Part shown: piece by piece, positions 38,656 through 48,298 of the stretch
How the letters are laid out: each line of letters begins with the position of its first letter
How positions within the stretch are numbered: position 1 is the first letter of the stretch
Source of the DNA: JADLCB01 sp964398315
GTDB taxonomy: Bacteria > Planctomycetota > Phycisphaerae > Tepidisphaerales > Tepidisphaeraceae
DNA length: 64,000 nucleotides
Reading direction: 5' to 3'
Assembly (NCBI GenBank): GCA_964398315.1
Contig: CAYNMV010000006.1
Span: forward strand, 1 to 64,000
Notes under the pieces: generated by a model
Database searches by the model: none
The model's input: the letters and a program-made list of their open reading frames with translations, nothing else
Told to the model about the DNA's origin: nothing
Made by a program: the position numbers and the translations under genes

Positions 38656-38826
38656 GGCCGGCATTCTCGCGAGCCTGTTTGCGGGGGTTACAGGGCAACC
38701 GCTCTGGCTCCCGCCAGCGGTGCACCAGGTGCGATCATCCTCACGGCGGTGACGTTCCTCACCCTTCACGCTTGAAAATCTCGCGTCAATCGTCAGACTT
38801 CCGTGGTCCAGTCGTTCGTTCGCCCC

Positions 38827-40590
38827 ATGCACGATCTGCCATTGATTTCCATCCTCGCCGCGGCTTTCACGGCGTCGTGGGTACTGGGTCTGATTACCCA
38901 GCGCCTGGGGCTCTCGCCGATTGTCGGTTATTTGCTGGCAGGCGTAGTGATCGGGCCGTATACGCCCGGTTTCGTGGCCGATGCCCACCTGGCGCCACAG
39001 CTTGCGGAACTGGGCGTCATCCTGCTGATGTTCGGGGTGGGGCTGCATTTCGATCTGAAGGACCTGCTGGTCGTGCAGAACGTGGCCCTGCCGGGGGCAA
39101 TCGGCCAGAGCCTGGTCGCAACGCTGCTGGGGGCGGGTGTGGCGATGGCCTTCGGTTGGCCGCTCAAGTCCGGGCTGGTGCTGGGGATGGCGATGGCTGT
39201 CGCCAGCACGGTCGTGCTGATACGCGTGCTCAGCGACAACCGCGTGCTCGATACCACGGCCGGGCATGTGGCGGTGGGGTGGCTGGTGGTTGAGGATGTG
39301 CTGACGGTCATCGTGCTGGTGATCATTCCCGCCCTCGGCACCGCGCCCGGCGAGGTGGCCGATGCCGCCTCGGGCAGGCCGCTGTGGCTGGCGCTGCTGC
39401 TGGCGCTGGTGAAGCTGGGGGTGATGGTGGCCGTGCTGCTGATGGTGGGGGCGCGGGTGATCCCCTGGATCATGGTGCGGGTGGCACGGCTGCGCTCGCG
39501 CGAGCTGTTTACCCTCACCGTGCTGGTGATGTCGATCGCCATTGCCGCCGCGGCATATCACGTGTTCGGGGCGTCGATGGCGCTGGGGGCGTTCCTGGCG
39601 GGCATGGTGGTGGGGCAGTCGCCGGTGTCACAGCAGGCGGCGGCCGATGCCGTGCCCATGCGCGACGCCTTTTCGGTGCTGTTCTTTTCATCCGTCGGGA
39701 TGCTGTTTGACCCGACATTTATCGTGCGCGAACCCATGATGGTGCTGGCGGGGCTGACGATCGTGCTGATTGGCAAGCCGCTGGCGGCCATGCTGATCGT
39801 GGCGATCATCGGCTATCCGGTGCGGGTGGCGCTGACGGTCGCGCTGGGACTGGCGCAGATCGGTGAGTTCTCGTTCATCCTCTCGGACCTGGGCCGGCAT
39901 TACCAGCTTATACCCACCGAGGGCCACAACCTGCTGGTGGCCTGCGCGCTGGTATCCATCACGCTCAACCCGATGCTCTTCCGGCTGCTGGCTCCCATCG
40001 AACATGTGCTGGAACGCCGCACGGGTCTTTGGCGGCTGCTCAACAGCCGGGCCAAACAGCGCGAAGTGCACATGAACGAGCAGGCCAGCCGGCTGCTGGA
40101 GCAATCGAACGAGCCGCTGGCGATCATCGTCGGCTATGGCCCGGTGGGGCAGGCGGTTGATCAGATCCTGCGCGAGCGCGGCCTCCAGACCGTGGTGGTC
40201 GATCTGAACATGGATACGGTTGAGCAGCTCACCCGTGCCGGGCGGGCCGCCATGTATGGTGATGCCACCAACATCGAGGTGATGCACAAGGCCCTGGAAC
40301 GGGCAACGCACCTGGTCATCACCCTGCCGCATGCCACCAACCGCAATCCGATCATCGTGACGGCCAAGCTGGTCAATCCGGGGATGCGCATCTACGTGCG
40401 TGCCCGCCACCTGCGCGAGCGCGATGAACTGGAGATGGCGGGGGCCGATGCCGCCTGCTACGAGGAAGCCGAGGCGGCGGTTGCCCTGGTGCGCCTGGTG
40501 ATGGCTGACCAGGATGTCAGCGAGGAAAAGACCCGGCAGGCCATGGTGCATATCCGCCAGCGCTTCGCCGAGCAGTCATCCTCCGGCTAA
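38827..40590 (+). CDS. KefB/YbaL-type cation:proton antiporter with TrkA-N domain
   Basis: This 587-residue transporter of the CPA2 family has about 12 membrane helices (residues 5-390), with family blocks such as GLSPIVGYLLAGVVIGPYTP, LAELGVILLMFGVGLHF and SSVGMLFDP. A cytosolic TrkA-N/RCK nucleotide-binding domain follows from about 425 (AIIVGYGPVGQAVDQIL, YGDATNIEVMHKA). It probably exports K+ in exchange for H+ and responds to nucleotide or glutathione-type ligands. A GTG at 38803 is an alternative start; neither start has a clear ribosome site. Confidence 0.92.
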   Translation: MHDLPLISILAAAFTASWVLGLITQRLGLSPIVGYLLAGVVIGPYTPGFVADAHLAPQLAELGVILLMFGVGLHFDLKDLLVVQNVALPGAIGQSLVATLLGAGVAMAFGWPLKSGLVLGMAMAVASTVVLIRVLSDNRVLDTTAGHVAVGWLVVEDVLTVIVLVIIPALGTAPGEVADAASGRPLWLALLLALVKLGVMVAVLLMVGARVIPWIMVRVARLRSRELFTLTVLVMSIAIAAAAYHVFGASMALGAFLAGMVVGQSPVSQQAAADAVPMRDAFSVLFFSSVGMLFDPTFIVREPMMVLAGLTIVLIGKPLAAMLIVAIIGYPVRVALTVALGLAQIGEFSFILSDLGRHYQLIPTEGHNLLVACALVSITLNPMLFRLLAPIEHVLERRTGLWRLLNSRAKQREVHMNEQASRLLEQSNEPLAIIVGYGPVGQAVDQILRERGLQTVVVDLNMDTVEQLTRAGRAAMYGDATNIEVMHKALERATHLVITLPHATNRNPIIVTAKLVNPGMRIYVRARHLRERDELEMAGADAACYEEAEAAVALVRLVMADQDVSEEKTRQAMVHIRQRFAEQSSSG

Positions 40591-40656
40591 GCCGCCCGGC
40601 CCGCCGTACCAAACAAGGCAGCCGCGCCAAAGCAGCCGCGCCAGCCGGATAGCCGC

Positions 40657-40662
40657 TATAAT
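40657..40662 (+). promoter_or_regulatory. Consensus -10 box before the zinc-ribbon membrane gene
   Basis: A perfect TATAAT lies 92 bases before the ATG at 40755, in the gap after the antiporter. No recognisable -35 lies 16-18 bases upstream, so promoter activity is uncertain. Confidence 0.35.
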
Positions 40663-40754
40663 ACAGGCGACGCGTTCTCCCCGGGCCGGCCGAAGCGTGC
40701 CTGCGCTGCCGCCTGCCCAGGTTGAGTGGACCGGCGGACCAGGATCAATCGCAC

Positions 40755-42056
40755 ATGATCACGTTTCCGTGTCATTGTGGAAAGTCACTGGAGGTGCCCG
40801 AGGAACTGGCGGGGGGGCTGATCCAGTGTCCCGACTGCGGCAAGCTCAACGATGTGCCCACGCTGGATGACCTGTCCCACCTGGCGGATGATGGCACGCT
40901 GGAACTGGTCGATGAGGAGCCGGCCCCGCCGGACCCGGGCCAACTCGCCCGCTTTGTCCGCTATTACGGCCCCAAGCATGATGAGCGGGGCGAAGAGATC
41001 GACCTGCGCCCCACCCCCGAGGAGATCGCCCGCGCCGGCGCTGAGACTGCCGAGCAGGCCGTGCGCGTGGCCCCGCGCTACGATCCCGAAACCGGCCAGC
41101 TCATCCGCCCGCTGGAAGTGAAACAGGATCCGACCCAGGCCGCCGGGCCGATCCCCGTGGCCAAGGCGGCGCTGACCTATTCGACCGATCGCGTGATGCA
41201 CCGGCTTTCGCCCGGACGGATCCTGCTTGAACTGCTCATGCCGGTCAATGCCCTGGTGATGACCTTTGTGTATGTGGCGCACGTCATGATCCAGGCGCTG
41301 GCTTCCATTGCTGCCGGGGTGATCCTGCCGGTGGCATTCCTGCTGATGTGCGCAGCCGTGCCGCTGATTGTTTTCATCCTCTCGCATTACGGCAATGTGG
41401 TGGAGGACATCGGTCCCGATGGCCGCGATGAGCTGCCCCGCCCGCTGCGCAACGTAAATCTGTGGGAGGACCTGTGGGCGCCGTTCGGGCGAATGGTGCT
41501 GGGGCTGGGGCTGGCGTTCGGGCCGGTGCTGGCGGTCTATCTCGGCCAGTGGGCGCCCGAGGGGATGCGCCTGCCGGCGATGTGGACCCTGGGCGTGGCG
41601 GGGATAATCGTGCTGCCGGCCCTGCTGATCACCACGCTGACATCTGGCACGATCCTGAACCTGCGGCCGGATCGCGTGCTGGGGGTGATGCGCGCTTGCC
41701 GCGGGGGATACATCGCCGCGGTGATCGGCAGCTTCCTGGCCTGTCCGCTCTACCTGTGGACTCTGTTCGGACTCTTCCTGGTTTCCGATGCCACCTACCG
41801 CGCCAACCCCTGGCTGCGCCACCTGGATCATCCGGCCATCACTTATTGCGGCATGTTGCTGGCGGTTTACTTCGGTCACTGGCTGTGCTGGCAGCTTGGT
41901 ATGCTCTACCGGCGGCACCATGAGCAATTTCCCTGGGTGCTTCAGCGGCACATCCCCACCCCGCGCGACCGCCGCCCGCCCATGCCCGGCGCGGCGGCCA
42001 CCCGCGATGCCCCGGCCGGCCCGGCCCAGCACTCTCTGCCGTCCCAGGGACCCTGA
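40755..42056 (+). CDS. Zinc-ribbon-headed multi-pass membrane protein, unknown function
   Basis: This 433-residue protein starts with a zinc ribbon (FPCHCGKSLEVPEELAGG, then QCPDCGKL), followed by an acidic linker to about residue 130. Some six membrane helices follow, for example LIVFILSHYGN preceded by VILPVAFLLMCAAVPL, and IIVLPALLITTLTSGTIL. The tail is Pro/Arg/Ala-rich. Proteins with this layout are common in planctomycetes but have no assigned role. A TATAAT box lies 92 bases upstream. Confidence 0.75.
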   Translation: MITFPCHCGKSLEVPEELAGGLIQCPDCGKLNDVPTLDDLSHLADDGTLELVDEEPAPPDPGQLARFVRYYGPKHDERGEEIDLRPTPEEIARAGAETAEQAVRVAPRYDPETGQLIRPLEVKQDPTQAAGPIPVAKAALTYSTDRVMHRLSPGRILLELLMPVNALVMTFVYVAHVMIQALASIAAGVILPVAFLLMCAAVPLIVFILSHYGNVVEDIGPDGRDELPRPLRNVNLWEDLWAPFGRMVLGLGLAFGPVLAVYLGQWAPEGMRLPAMWTLGVAGIIVLPALLITTLTSGTILNLRPDRVLGVMRACRGGYIAAVIGSFLACPLYLWTLFGLFLVSDATYRANPWLRHLDHPAITYCGMLLAVYFGHWLCWQLGMLYRRHHEQFPWVLQRHIPTPRDRRPPMPGAAATRDAPAGPAQHSLPSQGP

Positions 42057-42172
42057 TCAGGCATGCCAGTTCAATGGATATCGGGCCAGCGCAAGTGTGC
42101 CCAGCCGCCGAAGCGGGGCGGCGATTATGCCGATAAGCAGCTTGATGACCGGCGGTTACGCCAATTCGTCCG

Positions 42173-42201
42173 TTGACTTGCGGACAAGCGGACCATACGG
42201 T
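42173..42201 (+). promoter_or_regulatory. Possible promoter of the Ser/Thr kinase gene
   Basis: TTGACT (42173-42178), 17 bases and TACGGT (42196-42201). The -35 is good, the -10 weak. It would give a leader of about 85 bases before the kinase ATG at 42292. Confidence 0.3.
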
Positions 42202-42291
42202 TGAATATGGGAATCTTGCCAACCGGCTCCCGCGCTGCGGGTTGGACCATTTTGCATGGGCCGTTCCAGTCGTCCAACGAAGGTTTTGTCC

Positions 42292-43557
42292 ATGTCAGAA
42301 GCTGATACGAACGCTCTTGGACTATCCAATGTTGACACTGAGATCGGCCGGATCGTGGTCGATCTCGGACTGGCAACGCGCACCGAGGTCGAGTTCTGCC
42401 GTGAGCAGCAGAAGCAATCATCCGATCCCAACCAGCGCAGCCTCGCCGATCTGCTGATCGAACACCAGTTCATCACCGTCAACCAGGCCAAGCGCATCCG
42501 CGGGCAGATCGAGGAACGCCGCAGCGGCCAGATCCCGGGCTATCAGCTCATCAGCAAGCTGGGCAAGGGAGCGATGGCGACCGTCTACAAGGCGCGCCAG
42601 AATTCGCTGGACCGCATCGTGGCCGTTAAGGTCCTGCCCAAGCGCATGAGCGAGAACCCCGAGTTCGTCGATCGCTTCTACAAGGAAGGAAAGGCCGCCG
42701 CCCGGCTGTCTCACAACAACATCGTGCAGGCGATCGACGTCGGCAGCACGCCGGATGGCTATCACTATTTTGTGATGGAGTATGTCGAAGGCAAGACGCT
42801 CTATGATGTGATGCAGCCGCCGCCGGTGGGCGAGGGGCGGAATTTCTCCGAGGCCGAAGCGCTGGACATCATGATCCAGATCACCGATGCGATGGTGCAT
42901 GCCCACCAGCGCGGCCTGATCCATCGCGACATCAAGCCCAAGAATATCCTGCTGATGCCCAACGGGGTGGCCAAGCTGACTGACCTGGGTCTGGCCCGCG
43001 CGATTGATGACAAGGAGGCCGCCGAGAGCGAGGCGGGCAAGGCCTACGGCACACCCTACTACATCAGCCCCGAGCAGATTCGCGGCGATGTGGATATCGA
43101 CTACCGCGCGGATATTTACTCGCTGGGGGCGACCATGTACCACATGGTCACCGGCCGGCCCCCGTTCGAGGGCGATACGCCGTCGGCTGTCATGCACAAG
43201 CATCTCAAGCAGCCGCTGACCCCCGCCGACCACGTGAACACGGCCCTGTCGGCCGGCATCGGTGAAATCATCGATGTCTGCATGGCCAAGAAGCGGGATG
43301 AACGCTACGCCAGCACCTCCGACCTGCTGGAAGACCTGCGGGCCGTGCGCGATGGCCACCCCCCGATCCATGCCCGCCAGGCGGTCGATCTGGAAACCCT
43401 GGCCAAGGTCGAAGCCACCGGCAAAACGGTGGACATCCAGCCCGATCCGCGCCTGAACGTCTGGTCCCAGCCCGCTTTCATCGGGATGGCCGTGGCCCTG
43501 GGGCTGTCGGTCCTGATTAACCTCGTGCTGCTGCTCGTGGCGCTGTCCCGCGGTTGA
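42292..43557 (+). CDS. Membrane-anchored Ser/Thr protein kinase with N-terminal GspE-N/MshEN-like module
   Basis: This 421-residue eukaryotic-like kinase has a glycine loop GKGAMATV at 91-98, catalytic Lys113 (AVKVLP), the catalytic loop HRDIKPKN near 211-218 and the metal motif DLG (TDLGLARA), then GTPYYISPEQIRG. A C-terminal helix near 398-419 anchors it in the membrane. Before the kinase, residues 17-72 (EIGRIVVDLGLATRTEVEF ... LADLLIEHQFITVNQAKRI) match the repeated pattern of GspE-N/MshEN domains, some of which bind c-di-GMP. Target unknown. Confidence 0.9.
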   Translation: MSEADTNALGLSNVDTEIGRIVVDLGLATRTEVEFCREQQKQSSDPNQRSLADLLIEHQFITVNQAKRIRGQIEERRSGQIPGYQLISKLGKGAMATVYKARQNSLDRIVAVKVLPKRMSENPEFVDRFYKEGKAAARLSHNNIVQAIDVGSTPDGYHYFVMEYVEGKTLYDVMQPPPVGEGRNFSEAEALDIMIQITDAMVHAHQRGLIHRDIKPKNILLMPNGVAKLTDLGLARAIDDKEAAESEAGKAYGTPYYISPEQIRGDVDIDYRADIYSLGATMYHMVTGRPPFEGDTPSAVMHKHLKQPLTPADHVNTALSAGIGEIIDVCMAKKRDERYASTSDLLEDLRAVRDGHPPIHARQAVDLETLAKVEATGKTVDIQPDPRLNVWSQPAFIGMAVALGLSVLINLVLLLVALSRG

Positions 43558-43627
43558 GTTTTCGCTTGCGGCGGACTTGTCACTTCGATGCGATCCCGGC
43601 CAACAGCCTGCAATGGGAGGGTGATCC

Positions 43628-44473
43628 ATGCCGGACCTCGCGTGGCTGTTGCTGCTGATCCCGATTGGGTTCTTCGTGCTCCTGTTCTGCGTGGCGCGCT
43701 TCGAGCGGCGCAGGACGTGGCCGTTTCTTCCGGCAGACAGCGGACATGCGGGCACAACTGACTCGCGGGCCGGCCGCCACCTGCCCGTCGCGGCGCAGGC
43801 GTCCGACTATGTGCTGGCCATGGGAGGCGAGGCAGAAGCGGCGGGCTTCGCGCATTGCGGCTTCCTGGTGCACGAGAAAGCGCCGCGAATCCAGATTATC
43901 GCTGGTGTTTGGCTGTCGGCGGATCGCCGCATCCTGCTGATAAGCGGCTCGGGGACGGTGCTCAGCGCTCAGCAGTACCAGAGCATACTCTACACGCCGC
44001 TGGCCGATGGCCGCTACCTGGTGACGACCGACAACAACGATGAGGGCGATCAGTCCGGGCTCTGCCTGACCCGGCGGCTGCTCAACGTGCCGTTGGCGCA
44101 ACTGCTGCGGTACCATTTGAAACGAATGGACGGGGCACTGGTCGCCAGCCATGGCCTGCCAGCCGGCGATGGCATAGGGGCCCTGCGCACAATCTATCGC
44201 CAGCGCACCCAGCGCATCATCGAGCGCGGCCGGGGATACTATCTTGATCCTCACCACGAAGAGTGGCGCTATACAACCCGCGGCGCTCTCGGCTGCTGCC
44301 TCGATTTCTTCCCGCAATTCGCCAATGCCCTGTTCGTTCAGCCCTGGCGCGTCTTCCGCCGGCCGATCGCCTCCACCGCCCTGCGCCCGCTGCGGTTGGC
44401 CGCCCAGGGTGCGTCCATTTCAACTTCCGCCAGCGCTTCGCCCTCGCATGACACAGGATGCGAACCGCAGTGA
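43628..44473 (+). CDS. Membrane-anchored protein of unknown function
   Basis: This 281-residue protein has a single N-terminal membrane helix (residues 4-24, LAWLLLLIPIGFFVLLFCVA). The remainder is soluble and mixed alpha/beta, with the readable blocks GVWLSADRRILLISGSGTV and YTPLADGRYLVTTDNNDEGD. The C-terminal 40 residues are low complexity. It begins 70 bases after the kinase stop and may be co-transcribed. No family recognised. Confidence 0.65.
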   Translation: MPDLAWLLLLIPIGFFVLLFCVARFERRRTWPFLPADSGHAGTTDSRAGRHLPVAAQASDYVLAMGGEAEAAGFAHCGFLVHEKAPRIQIIAGVWLSADRRILLISGSGTVLSAQQYQSILYTPLADGRYLVTTDNNDEGDQSGLCLTRRLLNVPLAQLLRYHLKRMDGALVASHGLPAGDGIGALRTIYRQRTQRIIERGRGYYLDPHHEEWRYTTRGALGCCLDFFPQFANALFVQPWRVFRRPIASTALRPLRLAAQGASISTSASASPSHDTGCEPQ

Positions 44474-44676
44474 GCCATGGTGATGTGTCCCGCACACAAT
44501 GCGGCGGAATGGTTCTCGATTGGGCTCAGGATGAAGACCCTGGTGTTCCAGAAGCACCCGCGCCATTTGGCGCACTGGCATTTGTCATGGGTGTCAGCCC
44601 TGGCGCGGCGCCTTGGCAGACGATGGGCACGCCGTGGCGTTTTTACACCTGCGGCGGGGCGGTTCGGTGAATCGCC

Positions 44677-45396
44677 TCAGCACCACCTGACCTGCAACAC
44701 GCCAGGACAGCGAACCAGGTCGTCGATAATGCTGCGCGACAGCGCGAAAATATCGCCCCGCTTGTATTTGATGCCCAGGGTGATGGTCCGGCGGCTCTGT
44801 TGCAGGTCGTAGTCGAGATCCATCTTCTTGATCACCACCCCGCGCGATTCGAGGTGGGTGCGGATCTCGTCGATGGCCGCGCCGTCGAGGGAGAGGACCA
44901 GCGTGACCGAGCCATACCAGTCGCGGGGAAGGTGATTCTCAGCCCGGGAGAGGATCAGGAGGATGACCACGGCCAGCCCCAGCCCGCACAACCCCAGGCC
45001 AAGCAGGCCGCTGCCGAAAGCCAGCCCCAGGACGGTAACGAACCAGAGTGCGGCCGCGGTGGTGACACCGCGCACCATGTTCCCCTCACGGATGATGGCG
45101 CCGCCGCCAAGGAACCCCATCCCGGTGAGAATACCCGCGGCCAGACGGGCCGGATCGGGGCGCCAGGAGATGCCCGGGCCGGTACTGGCAACGAACAGGG
45201 CATGCGACACCAGCATGGCAACGGCGGCCGACACGCAGACCAGCATCGTCGTGCGCAGCCCCGCCGCCCGCCCGTGGCTCTCACGCTCCAAGCCCACGAT
45301 CGCCCCGGCCATGGCCGCAAGGCCAAGCCTCAACAGGACCACCTCCCACGGCAGCGCATGCTCCAGCATCCCAAGCCCCTCGACCATGCCATCCAT
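44677..45396 (-). CDS. MgtC/SapB-family membrane protein
   Basis: This 239-residue protein has the MgtC core: VGLERESHGRAAGLRTTMLV and GMGFLGGGAIIREGNMVRGVTTAAALW-type motifs (first 20 residues of each are clear), about five membrane helices, and a C-terminal ACT-like domain from about residue 160. In pathogens MgtC inhibits F-ATPase and aids growth at low Mg2+; in free-living bacteria its role is less clear. The 203 bases between 44474 and 44676 hold no gene that I can support. Confidence 0.9.
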   Translation of the reverse strand: MDGMVEGLGMLEHALPWEVVLLRLGLAAMAGAIVGLERESHGRAAGLRTTMLVCVSAAVAMLVSHALFVASTGPGISWRPDPARLAAGILTGMGFLGGGAIIREGNMVRGVTTAAALWFVTVLGLAFGSGLLGLGLCGLGLAVVILLILSRAENHLPRDWYGSVTLVLSLDGAAIDEIRTHLESRGVVIKKMDLDYDLQQSRRTITLGIKYKRGDIFALSRSIIDDLVRCPGVLQVRWC

Positions 45397-45656
45397 CCCG
45401 GCCCACCGCGCAGGCCTGGGGCAGATTATCCTCGATCGATCGGCCGGATGCCAAGATAAACCGCCGTCCTGCCGCCCGGCTGCCTAATGGCATCCGCGTG
45501 GTCCTGATGCGCGCCGGCGGGCGCTGGGGCTGCCGGGGTTGACAAATTTCACCAATTCGCCGATTCCGAGTCCTAAGATTCCCGGTCAGGCCTGCCGCCC
45601 GTGTGCGGTCGAGCCTGCCGAATTGTCCCGCACCTTCGGCATCAGCCACAGGAGAG

Positions 45657-46256
45657 ATGATGAGTGCTACGGAAGGATTTGATGCGCAAACCGATCACCT
45701 GTCCGCGATCGGCAGGCGGCTGCTGAAGTTTAACCGCGAGCAGGCCTACCGCCGGCTGGTTGTGGAGGGTCCCGGCGATGCCGATGCCCGCGAGATTCTC
45801 GAAAGTCTGCGTCCGGCTGACCTGCTCAGCGCGGCGATCGAGGATGCGGATTCCGCCGCCGGCGTGCTGGCGGGGCTGTGGCTGTGGCATGACTGGCTGG
45901 ATGAATCACACCGCATCTGCCAGGCCATTGAGACCCCCAGCGGCAGTTTCTGGCATGCGATCATGCACCGGCGGGAGGGGGATTTTTCCAACAGCCAGTA
46001 CTGGTATCGCCGTGTTGGGCAGCATCCGGTCTATCCGTCTATCGCTGCCCATGCCGCGACGCTGCTCAACCCGCTGCCGATGGACAAGCAGTGGGTTCGC
46101 CTGATCAACGGTGGCTGGCAACCGGAGTACTTTGTCGATCTGGTGCAATCCGCCAGTGCCGACCCCGATGACCCCCGCACGCCGGTACTGGTCAACCTTC
46201 AGCAGCTTGAGTGGCGCATGCTCTTCGATCATTGCGTGCGCGAGTCGGTGGGGTGA
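45657..46256 (+). CDS. Conserved hypothetical soluble protein
   Basis: This roughly 199-residue protein starts at two consecutive ATGs (45657, 45660) after CAGGAGAG. It is Trp/His-rich with helical blocks, for example AAGVLAGLWLWHDWLDESHR, then FWHAIMHRREGDFSNSQYWY, which resembles the repeated helices of TPR-like folds. I recognise the pattern from planctomycete and other genomes as an uncharacterised family but cannot name it. The 260-base divergent gap before it holds a perfect TTGACA at 45539 without a matching -10. Confidence 0.7.
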   Translation: MMSATEGFDAQTDHLSAIGRRLLKFNREQAYRRLVVEGPGDADAREILESLRPADLLSAAIEDADSAAGVLAGLWLWHDWLDESHRICQAIETPSGSFWHAIMHRREGDFSNSQYWYRRVGQHPVYPSIAAHAATLLNPLPMDKQWVRLINGGWQPEYFVDLVQSASADPDDPRTPVLVNLQQLEWRMLFDHCVRESVG

Positions 46257-46388
46257 GGGAGCGAACCGGGGAAGCGGCAGCGGGTGTGTGCGGCGGGCGG
46301 TTGCCGGAAGTTGCTGCGTCGCAGTCATCACGCCTGCCCTGACTTGAATTCGCGTGCGGTTCGACCAAGCTACAGCCCCTTAATCGAA

Positions 46389-46808
46389 ATGGCAGCCATG
46401 AAACGCTTTAAGATCGAGCTATCCACCGAAGGCAACACCGACATCGTGAACCTGACGGCCCACATCGCTGAGCAGGTCCGTGAGGTGCAGGGGGAAGGGG
46501 TGGTCCACCTGTTCGCCATCGGCTCAACCGCCGCCCTGACCACGCTGGAATATGAGCCGGGCCTCGTCAAACATGACCTGAAAGCCGCATTGCAGAAGCT
46601 GGTGCCTGATGATGCGCCTTACGAGCATGAGGCCACCTGGAATGATGACAACGGCCACTCCCACATTCGCGCTGCCCTGATCGGGCCGAGCCTGACCATT
46701 CCCTTTGCCAACGGCCGCCTGCTGATCGGCGAATACCAGCAGCCGGTGTTCATCGACTGCGATACCCGCCCGCGCCGCCGGGTCATCATCGGGACCATTC
46801 TGGTGTGA
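46389..46808 (+). CDS. yjbQ: YjbQ/UPF0047 family protein
   Basis: This 139-residue protein has the UPF0047 signature: GHSHIRAALIGPSLTIPF, then NGRLLIGEYQQPVFIDCD and the end RRVIIGTILV. Members have been reported to complement thiamine-phosphate synthase weakly, but the native role is unsettled. A second ATG nine bases in (MKRFKIELST) may be the true start. Confidence 0.92.
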   Translation: MAAMKRFKIELSTEGNTDIVNLTAHIAEQVREVQGEGVVHLFAIGSTAALTTLEYEPGLVKHDLKAALQKLVPDDAPYEHEATWNDDNGHSHIRAALIGPSLTIPFANGRLLIGEYQQPVFIDCDTRPRRRVIIGTILV

Positions 46809-46880
46809 TGTCCTAAGGAAATCCGCGCAAAGCCGGCCACCGTCAACACGATGCGGGTTCGTTTTGCCTGGGTGACAGGA

Positions 46881-47642
46881 TCATGCCCAGCGGAAAAAGC
46901 GCTTGGCGCTCGTGGTAGTGGCGGCATCGAAGTCGGCCAGCGTCATCCCGCGCTCGCGCGCAACGACCGCGGCCGTGTGCATGACGAACGCCGGCTCGTT
47001 GGTCTTCTGCTTGCGCACCGGCTCGGGGCTGAGGTAGGGGGCATCCGTTTCCACCAGGATCTGATCCAGCGGCAACTGTGCGGCAATGGCGCGCAGGGCG
47101 TCGTTTTTCCTGAATGTCACCGGCCCGGTAAAGCCGATCAGGTAGCCCCGGTCAGCGATGCGCTTCGCCTCATCGGCTGTGCCGGTGAAGCAGTGAAAGA
47201 CCGCCGGCACCTGCTCGAAGGCCGACAGGATCGCCAGCGTATCATCCACTGCCTCGCGGCAGTGGATCACAACCGGGCGGCCGAGATCGGCGGCGATGGC
47301 GAGCTGCGCCTCAAACAGCTCGCGCTGTAAGGTGCGCGCGGTGCGGTCATGGTGGTAATCCAGGCCCATCTCCCCCAACGCCACGACCGCCGGGTCCTGC
47401 TGGATGCCCCTGAGCAGGTGGACCCGCTCACGGTCCTCGGGTGTGACAGCATTCGGGTGGATTCCCACCGCGCAGCGCAGGTTATCCCGCCCTGCGCACA
47501 GGCGGACCGCCGCCTGGTCATCCTCGATGTTCGTGCCGATCGTGATCATGCGCTCCACCCCCGCCGCCCGGGCGCGGGCCAATACCTGCTCAAGCTGTGC
47601 AAACAGGCGCGGATCGGTGAGATGGCAGTGGGTGTCGATCAT
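46881..47642 (-). CDS. tatD: TatD-family DNase
   Basis: This 253-residue metal-dependent hydrolase has the full ligand set: DTHCHLTD (HxH), Glu in VALGEMGLDYHHD, His in PVVIHCREA, His in AVFHCFTG and Asp in ILVETDAPYLSPEP. TatD enzymes act as 3'-5' exonucleases and D-tyrosyl-DNA or -tRNA repair enzymes. It is the ordinary TatD, distinct from the gene at 12697-13509. It precedes no partner; yraN lies upstream on the same strand. Confidence 0.95.
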   Translation of the reverse strand: MIDTHCHLTDPRLFAQLEQVLARARAAGVERMITIGTNIEDDQAAVRLCAGRDNLRCAVGIHPNAVTPEDRERVHLLRGIQQDPAVVALGEMGLDYHHDRTARTLQRELFEAQLAIAADLGRPVVIHCREAVDDTLAILSAFEQVPAVFHCFTGTADEAKRIADRGYLIGFTGPVTFRKNDALRAIAAQLPLDQILVETDAPYLSPEPVRKQKTNEPAFVMHTAAVVARERGMTLADFDAATTTSAKRFFRWA

Positions 47643-47747
47643 GGGGAAGAAGAGGTTGGTCGTTGATCGCCGGTGGCTGCTGGCCGGCGGTTGATGCCTC
47701 TGCCGGCTGACTGTCCGCTGCCAGCAGGCAACCGCCAGCGCTGCCCA

Positions 47748-48146
47748 TTAGAACGTCGCCTCAAAGGCACTTTGCGTGTGCCGGACGATCGGCTCACAGC
47801 GCGGGGGCCAGATGACGGCGATCACATCGAAACGGGCCGCGGGTCGCGGGCCACCGAAGCGGCTCAGGTAGAACTTGGCGGCCTTGGTAATCTGATGGCG
47901 CTTTTCCTGGTTGACCTGGTCTTCCGGGCGCGGCTCATCGTCTGTGCGCGTCTTGACCTCGCAGAAAACCAGCGTCTTGCCGTCGCGCGCGATGATGTCT
48001 ACCTCGCCGACGGGCGTGCGGAAATTGCGGCAGATGATTTTATACCCCAGCCGCTGCAGATAGCGCGCGGCCACGTTTTCCCCACGCTCGCCCAGCGGGT
48101 CCTTGCCCCGGTTGGATTGGAAGATCGACTTTAACCACGCGATCAT
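47748..48146 (-). CDS. yraN: YraN/UPF0102 nuclease-like protein
   Basis: This 132-residue PD-(D/E)xK fold protein has GERGENVAARYLQRLGYKI, the catalytic core GEVDIIARDGKTLVFCEVKT and the end RFDVIAVIW. The family is related to Holliday-junction resolvases and is widely conserved near rnhB or rplS. The start at 48146 (MIAWLKSIFQSNRGKD) fits the family; the frame extends further upstream but that part looks non-coding. Confidence 0.93.
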   Translation of the reverse strand: MIAWLKSIFQSNRGKDPLGERGENVAARYLQRLGYKIICRNFRTPVGEVDIIARDGKTLVFCEVKTRTDDEPRPEDQVNQEKRHQITKAAKFYLSRFGGPRPAARFDVIAVIWPPRCEPIVRHTQSAFEATF

Positions 48147-48298
48147 GCCGCCAATATCGCTTGAGACCGCCGGCAATGCAAAATGTGGGTGGGCGGAATG
48201 TCTTTCCACGTGACCGTGGCCCGCATCTCGCCGCACGGGCTGGCTACGCCATGCGGAGCGCCGGCGGCATGTGGCTGGCCGTGCAGCGCGCGATGGCA

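Noticed and set aside
44474..44676. A 70-codon plus-strand frame starting at 44458
   Set aside because: No ribosome site, no conserved pattern, overlaps the end of the preceding gene; treated as non-coding.
45539..45579. Perfect TTGACA with TAAGAT downstream as a promoter for the gene at 45657
   Set aside because: The spacing is 29 bases, far from 16-18, and no other -10 lies at the right distance.
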